Source of the DNA: Bacteroidota bacterium
GTDB taxonomy: Bacteria; Bacteroidota; Bacteroidia; B-17B0; Aurantibacillaceae
Length of the DNA: 64,000 nt
Reading direction: 5' to 3'
NCBI GenBank assembly: GCA_020162035.1
Contig: JAIUNM010000004.1
Span: 158,818-222,817, forward strand
Both the position numbers and the translations under genes were made by a program. A model generated the notes under the pieces. The model was not told where the DNA came from. It worked only from the letters and a program-made list of their open reading frames with translations, and ran no database searches. Below, piece after piece: positions 24,994 through 33,862 of the stretch. Each line of letters opens with the position of its first letter. Within the stretch, counting starts at the first letter, position 1.

Positions 24994-27639
24994 ATGTCAA
25001 AAAATTTAGTTATCGTAGAAAGTCCCGCCAAGGCAAAAACAATTGAAGGTTTTTTAGGTAAAGATTTCACTGTTAAATCGAGCTTTGGACACGTAAGAGA
25101 TTTAGTAAAAAAAGGTTATGGTATTGATATAGATAATAATTTTACACCCACTTACGAAATACAACCCGATAAAGAAAAAGTAATTGCTGAACTTAAAAAG
25201 TTAAGTAAAAACGCCGAAATGGTTTGGTTAGCATCCGATGAAGACCGTGAAGGGGAAGCAATTAGCTGGCATTTATATGAAACATTAGGGTTAGATAAAA
25301 AACGCACAAAACGTATTGTTTTTCATGAAATTACTAAACCCGCAATACAAAAAGCAATTGCAAATCCACGCGAAATTGATATTAATTTAGTTAACGCCCA
25401 ACAAGCAAGAAGAATATTAGATAGATTAGTTGGATTTGAATTAAGCCCTATTTTATGGCGTAAAGTTCGCCCAAGTTTATCTGCCGGGCGCGTGCAATCA
25501 GTTGCAGTTAGGTTAATAGTTGAACGCGAGCGCGAAATACAAGCATTTAAATCAACATCATCATTTAAAGTTAGTGCATTATTTAATGTAGGAAAATCTA
25601 TTTTAAAAGCCGAATTAAATGAACGATTTAATACAGAACAAGAAGCACAAACGTTTTTAGAAAACTGCCTGCCTACCGGCGAGGCAGGCAAAAAAGCCAT
25701 TTATAAAATAACAAGTTTAGAAACTAAACCAGCCAAACGTACACCAGCAGCACCATTTACAACTTCAACATTACAACAAGAAGCTGCACGTAAATTAGGT
25801 TTTAGTGTAGCACAAACCATGATGGTTGCTCAACGTTTGTACGAAGCAGGTAAAATTACATATATGCGTACAGATAGTGTAAACTTATCGGATACTGCTA
25901 TGGGTCAAGCTAAAGAAGCAATAACTGGTAATTACGGAGATAAATACTATCAACCACGAAAATATAAAACTAAAAGCAAAGGAGCACAAGAGGCACACGA
26001 AGCAATTAGACCAACTTATATTCAAAACTCTGAAATTACAGGCGAACGTAACGAACAACGCTTATATGAATTAATTTGGAAACGCACCATTGCAAGCCAA
26101 ATGGCTGATGCTGAATTAGAAAAAACAACAGCAAAAATAAATATTAGTACAACAAAAGAATTATACGTTGCACAAGGCGAAGTTTTAAAATTTGATGGTT
26201 TTTTAAAAGTATATATAGAAGGGACAGATGATGAAAATGATGAAGAAAACACATCAATGTTGCCGCCAATGAAAGAAGGAGATGTTTTAGATTTAAAAGA
26301 AACAACTGCAACACAACGTTTTTCGCATCACCCTGCAAGATATACCGAAGCTTCATTAGTTAAAAAATTAGAAGAGTTAGGCATTGGAAGACCAAGTACT
26401 TACGCACCAACTATAAGTACCGTACAAAAACGTAATTATGTAGAAAAAACAGATAGAGAAGGCACATCAAGAAATTACACACAATTTGTTTTTGATGGTA
26501 ACACAATTAAAAAAGAAACTAAAACAGAAAATACAGGAGCAGAAAAAGCTAAATTATTTCCTACAGATATTGGAGCAGTTGTAACCGATTTTTTAATTCA
26601 ATACTTTCCTGATATTTTAGATTTTAATTTTACCGCAAAAGTTGAAGAAGAATTTGATGAAATTGCAGAAGGTAAAATACAATGGACAAGCATGTTAAAG
26701 GATTTTTACAAACCCTTTCATAAAACTGTAGAAAAAACTATTGACAATAGCGAACGCGCAAGCGGCGAAAGAATTTTAGGAACTGACCCAGTAAGCGGCA
26801 AACCCGTAAGCGTTAGAATAGGAAGATTTGGACCTTTAGCTCAAATAGGCGAAACTGTTGAAGGAAGCGAAGAAAAACCTCGCTTTGCAAGTTTACGCAA
26901 AGACCAAAGTATTGAAACAATTTCATTAGAAGATGCTTTAGACTTATTTAAATTACCAATGAGTATTGGCGAATATAAAGGAAGTGAGATTATTGTTGCA
27001 GTTGGAAGATTTGGTCCATACATAAAATTTAATGAACAATTTATTTCAATACCAAGAAGCGAAGACCCTTTAAAAGTTGATTTAGAAAGAGCAATAGCAT
27101 TAATAAAAGAAAAAGAAGTTGCTGATGCTCCTGTGGCTTTTTACAACGGTAAACCCGTAACAAAAGGTAAAGGTCGTTTTGGTCCGTTTATTAAATATGA
27201 AGGTATTTATGTGAATGTACCACGTGCTTATAATTTTGATGCACTTTCGCAAAAGGATATTGATGAACTTATTGGTAAAAAATTAGAAAAAGAAGCAAAT
27301 CGTTATATACATAACTGGACCGAAGAAAAAATTTCGGTTGAAAACGGAAGATGGGGACCTTTTATAAAGTTTGGCAAAAACATGCTTAAACTAATTAAAC
27401 AAGGTGGAGGTAAATTTACACCAGAAGAAGTTGCTGATTTAAGCTTAGATAATATTAAAGCCATGATTGTTGAACAAATACCAAATGCGTTTGACAAAAA
27501 AGGTGCTAAAAAAGCAGCTGCGAAAAAAACAACAACTAAAGCTAAAGTGGTTAAAAAGGCAGTAGTAAAAAAAGTAGCTGCTAAAAAAACAGCAACTAAA
27601 GCTAAAGTGGTTAAAAAGAAAGCATCTAAAAAGAAATAA
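24994..27639 (+). CDS. topA: DNA topoisomerase I
   Basis: 881 residues. TOPRIM domain at the N-terminus (LVIVESPAKAKTIEGFLG; acidic DEDREGEAI). Catalytic Tyr290 lies in TYMRTDSVNLSD. Instead of zinc fingers the C-terminus has several repeats of the RFGPxIK type (VGRFGPYIKFN, KGRFGPFIKYE, NGRWGPFIKFG), then a ~45-residue Lys/Ala tail resembling histone H1 (AAAKKTTTKAKVVKKA). The enzyme relaxes negative supercoils. An odd octapeptide, LPTGEAGK at about residues 225-232, comes from a GC-rich palindrome inserted in frame. Own transcription unit, convergent with the glycosyltransferase gene. Confidence 0.96.
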   Translation: MSKNLVIVESPAKAKTIEGFLGKDFTVKSSFGHVRDLVKKGYGIDIDNNFTPTYEIQPDKEKVIAELKKLSKNAEMVWLASDEDREGEAISWHLYETLGLDKKRTKRIVFHEITKPAIQKAIANPREIDINLVNAQQARRILDRLVGFELSPILWRKVRPSLSAGRVQSVAVRLIVEREREIQAFKSTSSFKVSALFNVGKSILKAELNERFNTEQEAQTFLENCLPTGEAGKKAIYKITSLETKPAKRTPAAPFTTSTLQQEAARKLGFSVAQTMMVAQRLYEAGKITYMRTDSVNLSDTAMGQAKEAITGNYGDKYYQPRKYKTKSKGAQEAHEAIRPTYIQNSEITGERNEQRLYELIWKRTIASQMADAELEKTTAKINISTTKELYVAQGEVLKFDGFLKVYIEGTDDENDEENTSMLPPMKEGDVLDLKETTATQRFSHHPARYTEASLVKKLEELGIGRPSTYAPTISTVQKRNYVEKTDREGTSRNYTQFVFDGNTIKKETKTENTGAEKAKLFPTDIGAVVTDFLIQYFPDILDFNFTAKVEEEFDEIAEGKIQWTSMLKDFYKPFHKTVEKTIDNSERASGERILGTDPVSGKPVSVRIGRFGPLAQIGETVEGSEEKPRFASLRKDQSIETISLEDALDLFKLPMSIGEYKGSEIIVAVGRFGPYIKFNEQFISIPRSEDPLKVDLERAIALIKEKEVADAPVAFYNGKPVTKGKGRFGPFIKYEGIYVNVPRAYNFDALSQKDIDELIGKKLEKEANRYIHNWTEEKISVENGRWGPFIKFGKNMLKLIKQGGGKFTPEEVADLSLDNIKAMIVEQIPNAFDKKGAKKAAAKKTTTKAKVVKKAVVKKVAAKKTATKAKVVKKKASKKK
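25666..25690. repeat. GC-rich palindromic element inside topA
   Basis: A perfect 9-bp inverted repeat (25666-25674 with 25682-25690) surrounds a 7-base ACCGGCG loop. Its GC content is far above the surrounding gene. It resembles the REP-like TGCCTGCC/GGCAGGCA palindromes dispersed in many bacterial genomes. It is read through in frame as LPTGEAG. Confidence 0.85.
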
Positions 27640-27644
27640 AAAAT

Positions 27645-28691
27645 TTATTTATAATTTTTTACAATACTTATTAAAGTATTAACCCAAGTTATTGGCGTAA
27701 TTTTTTTAGCATTTTGATTTGAAACATTTGCCATGTTGCATAATTCGGAATTGGAAAGTTGAATAATTTTATTAAGAGTTGTTTTAATTGAGTTAACTGA
27801 TGAGTGATTAAAACTAAAACCATTTTTGCCTTCGATTAAAAATTGTTGTTTAGCCCCTACTGCATTGCTTATTAATAATGGAAAACCTGCGGTTGCAAAT
27901 TCGTGCACAACAACACCCCATGGTTCGTACCTGCTTGGTAAAATAAACACACCAGTTTGTTTTAAATAACTTTCTAAATCGTTAGGTTGCACAAAACCAA
28001 AATGTTTTATTTTAGGATGATTAACAGGCTTTAAATCTCCTGTTCCTAAACACCATAACTCCCAATCATTTGGATTTTCTTTTTGAAGTTCTATAAATGC
28101 TTGCCAAAGTTCTGATAAGCCTTTAAAATCGTAATATCTACCAACATATAAAAATTTATGAGGGAAATTTTCACTTTTCTCTAATTTATTATTTTGAAAA
28201 ATAGTTTCAAATTTTGTGTAGTTGCATGAATAAAATCCTTTACTAATTAAACTAGTTTTAAACCCAAGTTTATTAACATAAGTAAATTGTTGTTCGCCAG
28301 GAACCCATGCATGCGAAAATGTTTTTAATAATGTAAATTTACTTAAAACAACAGCTAACTTTTGTTTTAAATCGCCTCGCCAATGGGTATCGCAAGTTAA
28401 AACAGTGGGTATTTTTTTAAAAAATGATTTTGAAACTTTTAAATAATCTTTATCAATCCAACCGCTACAAATTATTACAGTTGGATTAATAGACTGAGTT
28501 AAATTTTTTAGTTGAACTAAATTGTAATCGTTTCTATTATAAATTTTAATATTATTTTGTTGATGAAATTGGAACGGCGCCTCTTTGTTTACAGGCCATC
28601 TAATTACATGAACTTCGCCATATTTGCTTAACTCAGCGCAACAGGCTAAAAAATAATCTGCAATTTCGGTGTATAAAAATAAAAACTTCAT
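27645..28691 (-). CDS. Glycosyltransferase family 4 protein
   Basis: 348 residues, GT-B fold. The C-terminal half has the GT4 nucleotide-sugar signature: FLYVGRYYDFKGLSELWQAF, then FGFVQPNDLESYL and FILPSRYEPWGVVVHEFATA with the EX7E-type glutamates, then PLLISNAVGA. It transfers a sugar from an activated donor to an unknown acceptor, probably in surface polysaccharide or glycan synthesis. The N-terminal domain is divergent. No other glycan genes are nearby; it ends 5 bp from topA. Confidence 0.88.
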   Translation of the reverse strand: MKFLFLYTEIADYFLACCAELSKYGEVHVIRWPVNKEAPFQFHQQNNIKIYNRNDYNLVQLKNLTQSINPTVIICSGWIDKDYLKVSKSFFKKIPTVLTCDTHWRGDLKQKLAVVLSKFTLLKTFSHAWVPGEQQFTYVNKLGFKTSLISKGFYSCNYTKFETIFQNNKLEKSENFPHKFLYVGRYYDFKGLSELWQAFIELQKENPNDWELWCLGTGDLKPVNHPKIKHFGFVQPNDLESYLKQTGVFILPSRYEPWGVVVHEFATAGFPLLISNAVGAKQQFLIEGKNGFSFNHSSVNSIKTTLNKIIQLSNSELCNMANVSNQNAKKITPITWVNTLISIVKNYK

Positions 28692-28723
28692 TTTAAATTT
28701 ATTAATTGCAAACTAAATTAAAC

Positions 28724-29362
28724 TTAATTTGAAACTGACTTTCCTTTGTTTTTAAAATAGCCAATAATAATAGGTAATACTGAAAGTAAAATTATTCCAA
28801 TACAAACTAAATCTATTCTTTTTCTAATAAATTCTACCTCACCTAATAAATAACCAGCAGTAGTTAAACCACCAATCCATAAAGCACCACCTAAAACATC
28901 AAACATAAAATATTTTTTGTAATCCATTTTGCCAACACCTGCTGCAAATGGAGCAAATGTGCGTACAAAAGGCACAAATCTGGCCATTATAATTGCTTTT
29001 GTGCCATATTTTTCGAAAAAATCTTCGGTTTTAGTAAGATACTCTTGTTTAACAATTTGCTTGCCTTTAAATTTAATATTAAAAACTTTTAAGCCAATTT
29101 TTCTACCAACCCAATAATTACAATTATCGCCAAGTACAGCTGCTACAAAAAGTAAAATTAATAAATATGACATATCTAACATTCCACTTCTAGCAAATAA
29201 GCCTGCAGTAAATAATAACGAATCGCCAGGTAAAAAAGGCATAGCAACTAAACCTGTTTCAATAAAAATTACTAAAAATAAAACAATATAAATTGCTGTA
29301 TTATAATTTGCAAAAATCCATTCAAAATCTAAATGAATAATATGTTTAAAAAGCTCAACCAT
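28724..29362 (-). CDS. DedA family membrane protein
   Basis: 212 residues with several membrane helices and the DedA/SNARE-associated signature: VMPFLPGDSLLFTAG-like segment (MPFLPGDSLLF), DNCNYWVGRKIGLKVF, and FEKYGTKAIIMARFVPFVRTFAPFAAGVG in pieces with the conserved Arg/Pro. DedA proteins are implicated in undecaprenyl-phosphate and lipid flipping and membrane potential. The C-terminal helix ends in a basic tail. Nine bases separate it from the rhodanese gene upstream. Confidence 0.92.
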   Translation of the reverse strand: MVELFKHIIHLDFEWIFANYNTAIYIVLFLVIFIETGLVAMPFLPGDSLLFTAGLFARSGMLDMSYLLILLFVAAVLGDNCNYWVGRKIGLKVFNIKFKGKQIVKQEYLTKTEDFFEKYGTKAIIMARFVPFVRTFAPFAAGVGKMDYKKYFMFDVLGGALWIGGLTTAGYLLGEVEFIRKRIDLVCIGIILLSVLPIIIGYFKNKGKSVSN

Positions 29363-29370
29363 TTTTTAAT

Positions 29371-29673
29371 TTATTTTGAATATTTTTCTAAATATGCCAT
29401 AACACCACCAGTTAAGTTATATAAGTTGTTAAAGCCGTGTTCTGTTTCTAATGCATTAATAACAGTTGCACTGCGTTTACCACTTCGGCAATGCATTACA
29501 ACTTGTTTATCTTTGCTAATTTTATCAATGTTGTCCATAACATCGCCCATAGGAATTAGTTCTCCATTTATATTTACCTCATCAAATTCGTAATCTTCTC
29601 TAACATCAATTAATTGAAAATTTGCATTTGTAGTTATAAGTTGATGTAATTGCTCAGGTGATATTTCTTTCAT
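29371..29673 (-). CDS. Single-domain rhodanese-like protein
   Basis: 100 residues, one rhodanese domain. LIDVREDYEFDEVNINGE is the standard entry and VMHCRSGKRSA carries the active-site Cys in a CRSGKRS loop, expected to hold a persulfide. It may act as a sulfurtransferase in the cytosol; there is no signal peptide. Situated between dedA and the phosphosulfolactate synthase homolog with short gaps, so likely cotranscribed with both. Confidence 0.92.
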   Translation of the reverse strand: MKEISPEQLHQLITTNANFQLIDVREDYEFDEVNINGELIPMGDVMDNIDKISKDKQVVMHCRSGKRSATVINALETEHGFNNLYNLTGGVMAYLEKYSK

Positions 29674-29684
29674 AAAAATTATAG

Positions 29685-30467
29685 TTAGTTATTTGTTTGT
29701 GGTAAAAATGTAAAAAAAGTGTCGCCACGCAGGCCAATTCGTAATGTTTCTAAAGGGATAACATCATCTACACCAATATTACCAACATTTACATTTGCAC
29801 CAAACATTTTAATAAAATACACTTGTTGACTTTTTTGAGGAGTTTCCCAAATGATGTTTTCTAATTTTACTTTGTTTGCAATTTTATTAATAAGCATAGT
29901 GTGTGCACTTCCGTTTTTATGAAAAATGCCAACAGTTCCACTTTCTCTAGCTTCGGCAATAACTTTAGTAGAACCAGCTTTTAATTCATTCTCCATCATT
30001 TTTATCCATCGTTGAGGGTGAATAATTACACCTTCTTCTTTACTACCTACTTCGCTTAAAACAGTAAAGTTTTTAGATAATTTGTTTATGTATTCGCATT
30101 TTAACTCGTGTTCAATAGTAATGCTACCATCGCTAACTTCGGCTGTATCTAAACCTAAATCTGAGATATATTTTACATACTCGTCAAATTTGTTTCTAAT
30201 AGCAAAAGCTTCAAATAAAGTGCCTCCAACGTAAACTTTAATTCCCGCTTCTTTGTAGAGTTTAACTTTTTCTTTAACGTTTTTAGAAATTATGCTTGTA
30301 CCAAAACCTAACTTTACAAAATCTACATAATCTGAACTTGTTGCAATTAAATCTTCTGCCTGTCTAGTACTAATGCCTTTATCCATAACCATAGTAACTC
30401 CGTTGTTACGTGGTTTTATTGTTCGTTGAGGTATATGAGCCAATTGGCTATTATATATTATTGCCAT
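29685..30467 (-). CDS. Phosphosulfolactate synthase (ComA) family protein
   Basis: 260 residues of the ComA/HSA32-like TIM barrel: GVTMVMDKGISTRQAEDLI near residue 25, DFVKLGFGTSIIS, VYVGGTLFEAFAIRN, and GLDTAEVSDGSITIEH, which include the phosphoenolpyruvate-binding Lys and Glu region. ComA adds sulfite to phosphoenolpyruvate. In bacteria the product can feed sulfolactate or sulfonate synthesis; the adjacent rhodanese is a suggestive sulfur link, but this is inference. No other coenzyme M gene is seen. Confidence 0.84.
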   Translation of the reverse strand: MAIIYNSQLAHIPQRTIKPRNNGVTMVMDKGISTRQAEDLIATSSDYVDFVKLGFGTSIISKNVKEKVKLYKEAGIKVYVGGTLFEAFAIRNKFDEYVKYISDLGLDTAEVSDGSITIEHELKCEYINKLSKNFTVLSEVGSKEEGVIIHPQRWIKMMENELKAGSTKVIAEARESGTVGIFHKNGSAHTMLINKIANKVKLENIIWETPQKSQQVYFIKMFGANVNVGNIGVDDVIPLETLRIGLRGDTFFTFLPQTNN

Positions 30468-30471
30468 ATAA

Positions 30472-31881
30472 TTATTTTTTATAAATTGAAATTAAATGAT
30501 TAAGTTCTGTATTGTTTATTAAATTTGGGGCATATTCAAATATTATTTCATGTTTTTGAAAATCCATATCTAAAGCTATTGAAAAATACTCCATTGCGGC
30601 TTTAGTATTTGCTAAATCTAATAAAACTACCCCTATTCTATAAATTAGTTCCGCCGAATCTGGGAAACGTTTAATCCCTTGCATTAGTGCTTCATTTGCT
30701 TCTTTTAAATAACCAGCTTGATGAAGCATAGTGCTAAAGTCTATCCAAACATCAACTTCATTATATTCAAGTTCAATTACTCTTTCATAAGCTAAAGCAG
30801 ACTCTTCTATAAATCCTAATTTTTGTTGAACCTCAGCAAAAACGTACCAATATTCAGCTTCATTAGGATTTATTTCTATTGCTTTTTTAACATAATGTAC
30901 ACTTTCGGTTAATCGGTTTAAACCATCAAGCACTACACCAATACCTAGCCAAGCATCTGCGTTTGCAGGATCAAGTTTAACACATTTGTTGTAATTAATT
31001 AAAGCATCTTCAAAGCGTTTAAGTTGTTCGTAACACTCCCCAATAAAATAGTAAGTAGTAGGTTCTTTTTCCTCATACTTAAATGTTTCTTGATATGTAT
31101 TTATTGCCTCTTCATACCTTTCTAACTGAGCTAAAGAATTTGCTTTGTTAAAATAAGCAGAGCTAAATTTTTCGTTAATAGCTATAGAGTAATCATAGGC
31201 ATCAATTGCTTTTTCAAATAAACCTAATCTACTATACGCTAAGCCAACATTAAACCATGCGTAGTAGCTATAAGGAAATTCATCTAAGTATTTTTCAAAA
31301 AAGCTAACAGCATCGCTGCTTTTACCAGTTAAATCAAAACAAAGAGATAATTCATTTAAAGCAACTTCATTTTTCGGATTAAATTTAATTGCTTTTTTAA
31401 AGTAATAAGCTGCATCATCAGCTTTATCTTCATTTAAAAATTCGATACCAAGTGCCACATATACTTCGTCTTTAAATTCTGCTAAAGGCAAAGCATTTTT
31501 AAAATTTTCAATAGCTTGTTCGCCTAAGCCCATTTGACTGTATATGTAACCTCTAGCCATATACAAATCAAAATTATTTTGTTCAATTTGTTCAACTTCA
31601 TTTAATATTGCTAGAGCCTCGTGTGTATAATGTTGGCTGCTTAAATACTGAGCATATCTTATTTTAATAATTGTTGAAAAAGGAAACCTTTCTAAACCAA
31701 AATCAATAGCTTTTTTAGCAAACTCGTAATTATACCATTGTAAATAGTAATCTATAATCTCTTCAATTTCATCTGCATCAAAAAAACACGTTGCACTACC
31801 TGCAAGCATTTCTTCAAAGCGTTTTAAATTTTCTTCAAAACTCTTCCCATCTAATCCTTCATCGTCATCAAACTCTCTCAT
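30472..31881 (-). CDS. Tetratricopeptide-repeat protein
   Basis: 469 residues made almost wholly of TPR units: for example ALAILNEVEQIEQNNFDLYM, YVALGIEFLNEDKADDAAYY, AWFNVGLAYSRLGLFEKAID and AWLGIGVVLDGLNRLTESVH, at least ten copies. The start is acidic (MREFDDDEGLDGKSFEE). No signal peptide or membrane helix, so a cytosolic scaffold. Five bases from the ComA-like gene; same operon direction. Function unknown. Confidence 0.88.
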   Translation of the reverse strand: MREFDDDEGLDGKSFEENLKRFEEMLAGSATCFFDADEIEEIIDYYLQWYNYEFAKKAIDFGLERFPFSTIIKIRYAQYLSSQHYTHEALAILNEVEQIEQNNFDLYMARGYIYSQMGLGEQAIENFKNALPLAEFKDEVYVALGIEFLNEDKADDAAYYFKKAIKFNPKNEVALNELSLCFDLTGKSSDAVSFFEKYLDEFPYSYYAWFNVGLAYSRLGLFEKAIDAYDYSIAINEKFSSAYFNKANSLAQLERYEEAINTYQETFKYEEKEPTTYYFIGECYEQLKRFEDALINYNKCVKLDPANADAWLGIGVVLDGLNRLTESVHYVKKAIEINPNEAEYWYVFAEVQQKLGFIEESALAYERVIELEYNEVDVWIDFSTMLHQAGYLKEANEALMQGIKRFPDSAELIYRIGVVLLDLANTKAAMEYFSIALDMDFQKHEIIFEYAPNLINNTELNHLISIYKK

Positions 31882-31956
31882 TTTATATTTATTAAAGCAC
31901 TAAATTAATTGAAATTTACTAGTTATTTTACTTTGAAAATTAAAAAAAAATACTAA

Positions 31957-32472
31957 TTATTCTTTAAACCAACTGCTGTACATTAAGTAATTTTCAGCAA
32001 TTCTATTAATTTCGCCATTTATTAATTCTTGGCTAATATCTTTAATTTTTTTTGCAGGTACACCAGCAAAAATACAGCCTTCTGGCACTTGAGTTCCTTC
32101 GGTTAAAACTGCGCCAGCAGCTATAATACTATTACTTCCAACTACGCAATTATCCATAATAATAGAGCCCATTCCTACTAAAACATTATCGTTTATTGTG
32201 CAACCATGTACAATTGCATTATGACCAATAGATACATTGTTTCCTAAATTAACTTTTGTTTTTTGATAAGTACAATGAATAACGGCACCATCTTGAATAT
32301 TAACTTTATTTCCTATTCTAATAGAATTTACATCGCCTCTAATTACTGCATTAAACCAAAAACTACAATCGTTGCCTGTAATTACATCGCCTACAATTGT
32401 TGCGTTTGGTGCAACAAAACAATTATCACCAATTTTTGGGTGAATATTTTTTACCGGAAGAATAATAGCCAT
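31957..32472 (-). CDS. Gamma-carbonic anhydrase family hexapeptide protein
   Basis: 171 residues forming a left-handed beta helix: repeated [LIV]GxNxx hexapeptides such as IGDNCFVAPNATIVGDVITG and VLVGMGSIIMDNCVVG. Zinc-ligand histidines of the gamma class occur in VIHCTYQK, SIGHNAIVHG (two His). Catalytic activity as carbonic anhydrase is possible but many YrdA-like members are inactive or of unknown role. Divergent from the PAS-PP2C gene. Confidence 0.88.
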   Translation of the reverse strand: MAIILPVKNIHPKIGDNCFVAPNATIVGDVITGNDCSFWFNAVIRGDVNSIRIGNKVNIQDGAVIHCTYQKTKVNLGNNVSIGHNAIVHGCTINDNVLVGMGSIIMDNCVVGSNSIIAAGAVLTEGTQVPEGCIFAGVPAKKIKDISQELINGEINRIAENYLMYSSWFKE

Positions 32473-32478
32473 AATTTT

Positions 32479-32510
32479 TTTGTGAATTTAAAACTTTTAT
32501 AATAAATTTG
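32479..32510 (+). promoter_or_regulatory. Promoter of the PAS-PP2C gene
   Basis: TTTG (32479-32482), 20-bp spacer, TAAATTTG (32503-32510): full consensus match. It predicts a start point near 32517 and thus an unusually long leader of about 124 nt before the ATG at 32641. Confidence 0.72.
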
Positions 32511-32516
32511 TGCCAT

Positions 32517-32640
32517 CTTGAAGTTAACATTAACAAATATTTCCTTTTATATGTGCCTACATTGTTGGCCCATTATTACGCGATAGTTTATATCGCCACT
32601 GTTAGTTAAGTTAATTATTTACCAAAAATTTTATTAAAAC
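32517..32640 (+). other. Long, structured 5' leader of the PAS-PP2C gene
   Basis: Between the predicted start point and the ATG lie several inverted repeats: GCGATA/TATCGC (32580-32585 with 32591-32596, five-base loop) and a looser pairing between the GTTAAC-rich beginning and GTTAGTTAAG near the end. Most leaders in this window are 15-40 nt. No known riboswitch class was recognised. Confidence 0.4.
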
Positions 32641-33810
32641 ATGTTATTACTTGAAAGCGTAGAAACGCAAGTATTAGAAAAATTAAATGCATTAGTAGTT
32701 GTTATTAACAAATACGGCAACCCAGTTTACGTTAGTCAAAGCGCTTGTAACTTGCTTGGGCAACCACAAGCTAATTTATTAGGAAATAATTGGTGGATAA
32801 ACTCAAGAATTGATAATGAAGCGTCTTTTGATATTAAGTCAAAAATTACAAAGTTATTTGAACATCAACAAATTAGCAGTTATGAATTTACACATGAATT
32901 AAATACTATTAATGGCTTAAGTAAATGGATTAAATGGAAATTTAGTTACTTTAACTCAGAAAGCATAATAGCAATTGGCGAAGATATTACAGAACGTAAA
33001 TTAAATGAAGAGCGTTTAGAAAAAATTAATAAAACATTAGCAGAAAAAAACAATGCAATTATTGATAGTTTAAAGTACGCAAAACGAGTACAAACAAGTA
33101 TTTTACAAGATTTAGAGTTTGCAAAAACTATTTTTAATAATTGTTTTATTTATTATAAACCTAAAGATATTGTGAGTGGCGATTTTTATTATTTCCACCA
33201 TGATAACGAATTTAAATATTTAATAAATATAGATTGTACTGGGCATGGTGTACCAGGCGCTTTAATGAGCATTATAGCAAACTCAATAATAAGAGAAGTG
33301 TTAACCTCTACAAAATTAAAATCTGCAAGTGCAATTTTATATGCAATTGATGAAAGTTTATTTAAATTTTTAAATAAAAATTACCATAACAATGGACAAA
33401 TTTATGATGGTATGGATGTTAGTGTAATTATGGTTAATAAAAAATCTAACCGTTTGCATTATGCAGGAGCAAACCAAAATGCTTACTTAGTAAGAAATAA
33501 CGAAGTAATTACGCTTAAAGCAAGCAGATACCCCATTGGATATATTAATGATATTGAGAAAGTTTTTTATGAGCAAATTTTAATTTTAAATACTAACGAT
33601 GTTTTATATTTAAGCAGTGATGGATTTGCAGATCAATTTGGAGGCGAAAATGGGAAAAAACTAAACAAACGTAATTTTATTGAATTGCTTAAAACTGCCA
33701 GTATGCTTAATATTAATGAGCAAGCCGCATATTTTGATTACCACTTAAACAATTGGAAACAACAATTAGAACAAACAGATGATATTGTTGTAATTGGATT
33801 AAAATTTTAA
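32641..33810 (+). CDS. PAS-domain PP2C (SpoIIE-type) phosphatase
   Basis: 389 residues. An N-terminal PAS domain (about 1-120; VVINKYGNPVYVSQSACNLL, with the PAC-like WIKWKFSYFNSESIIAIGED). A helical linker (DSLKYAKRVQTSILQ) leads to the SpoIIE/PP2C catalytic domain with metal-site motifs KDIVSGDFYYFH, IDCTGHGVPGALMS and the late LYLSSDGFADQFGGENGKK. It dephosphorylates Ser/Thr on an unknown protein, often an anti-anti-sigma factor, in answer to whatever the PAS domain senses. No membrane helix. Preceded by a long leader, followed by a strong terminator. Confidence 0.92.
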   Translation: MLLLESVETQVLEKLNALVVVINKYGNPVYVSQSACNLLGQPQANLLGNNWWINSRIDNEASFDIKSKITKLFEHQQISSYEFTHELNTINGLSKWIKWKFSYFNSESIIAIGEDITERKLNEERLEKINKTLAEKNNAIIDSLKYAKRVQTSILQDLEFAKTIFNNCFIYYKPKDIVSGDFYYFHHDNEFKYLINIDCTGHGVPGALMSIIANSIIREVLTSTKLKSASAILYAIDESLFKFLNKNYHNNGQIYDGMDVSVIMVNKKSNRLHYAGANQNAYLVRNNEVITLKASRYPIGYINDIEKVFYEQILILNTNDVLYLSSDGFADQFGGENGKKLNKRNFIELLKTASMLNINEQAAYFDYHLNNWKQQLEQTDDIVVIGLKF

Positions 33811-33814
33811 AACA

Positions 33815-33847
33815 AAAAAACCTGTCAAACTATTTGACAGGTTTTTT
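33815..33847. terminator. Bidirectional hairpin terminator
   Basis: A 15-bp stem (33815-33829 with 33833-33847, loop CTA) whose core is CCTGTCAAA/TTTGACAGG, flanked by A6 and T6. It separates the PAS-PP2C gene from the convergent pnp. Confidence 0.92.
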
Positions 33848-33862
33848 AAAAATATAAATTTA

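Noticed and set aside
25323..25700. 125-codon minus-strand frame inside topA
   Set aside because: Composition follows the complement of topA; the sense frame has full TopA motifs across it.
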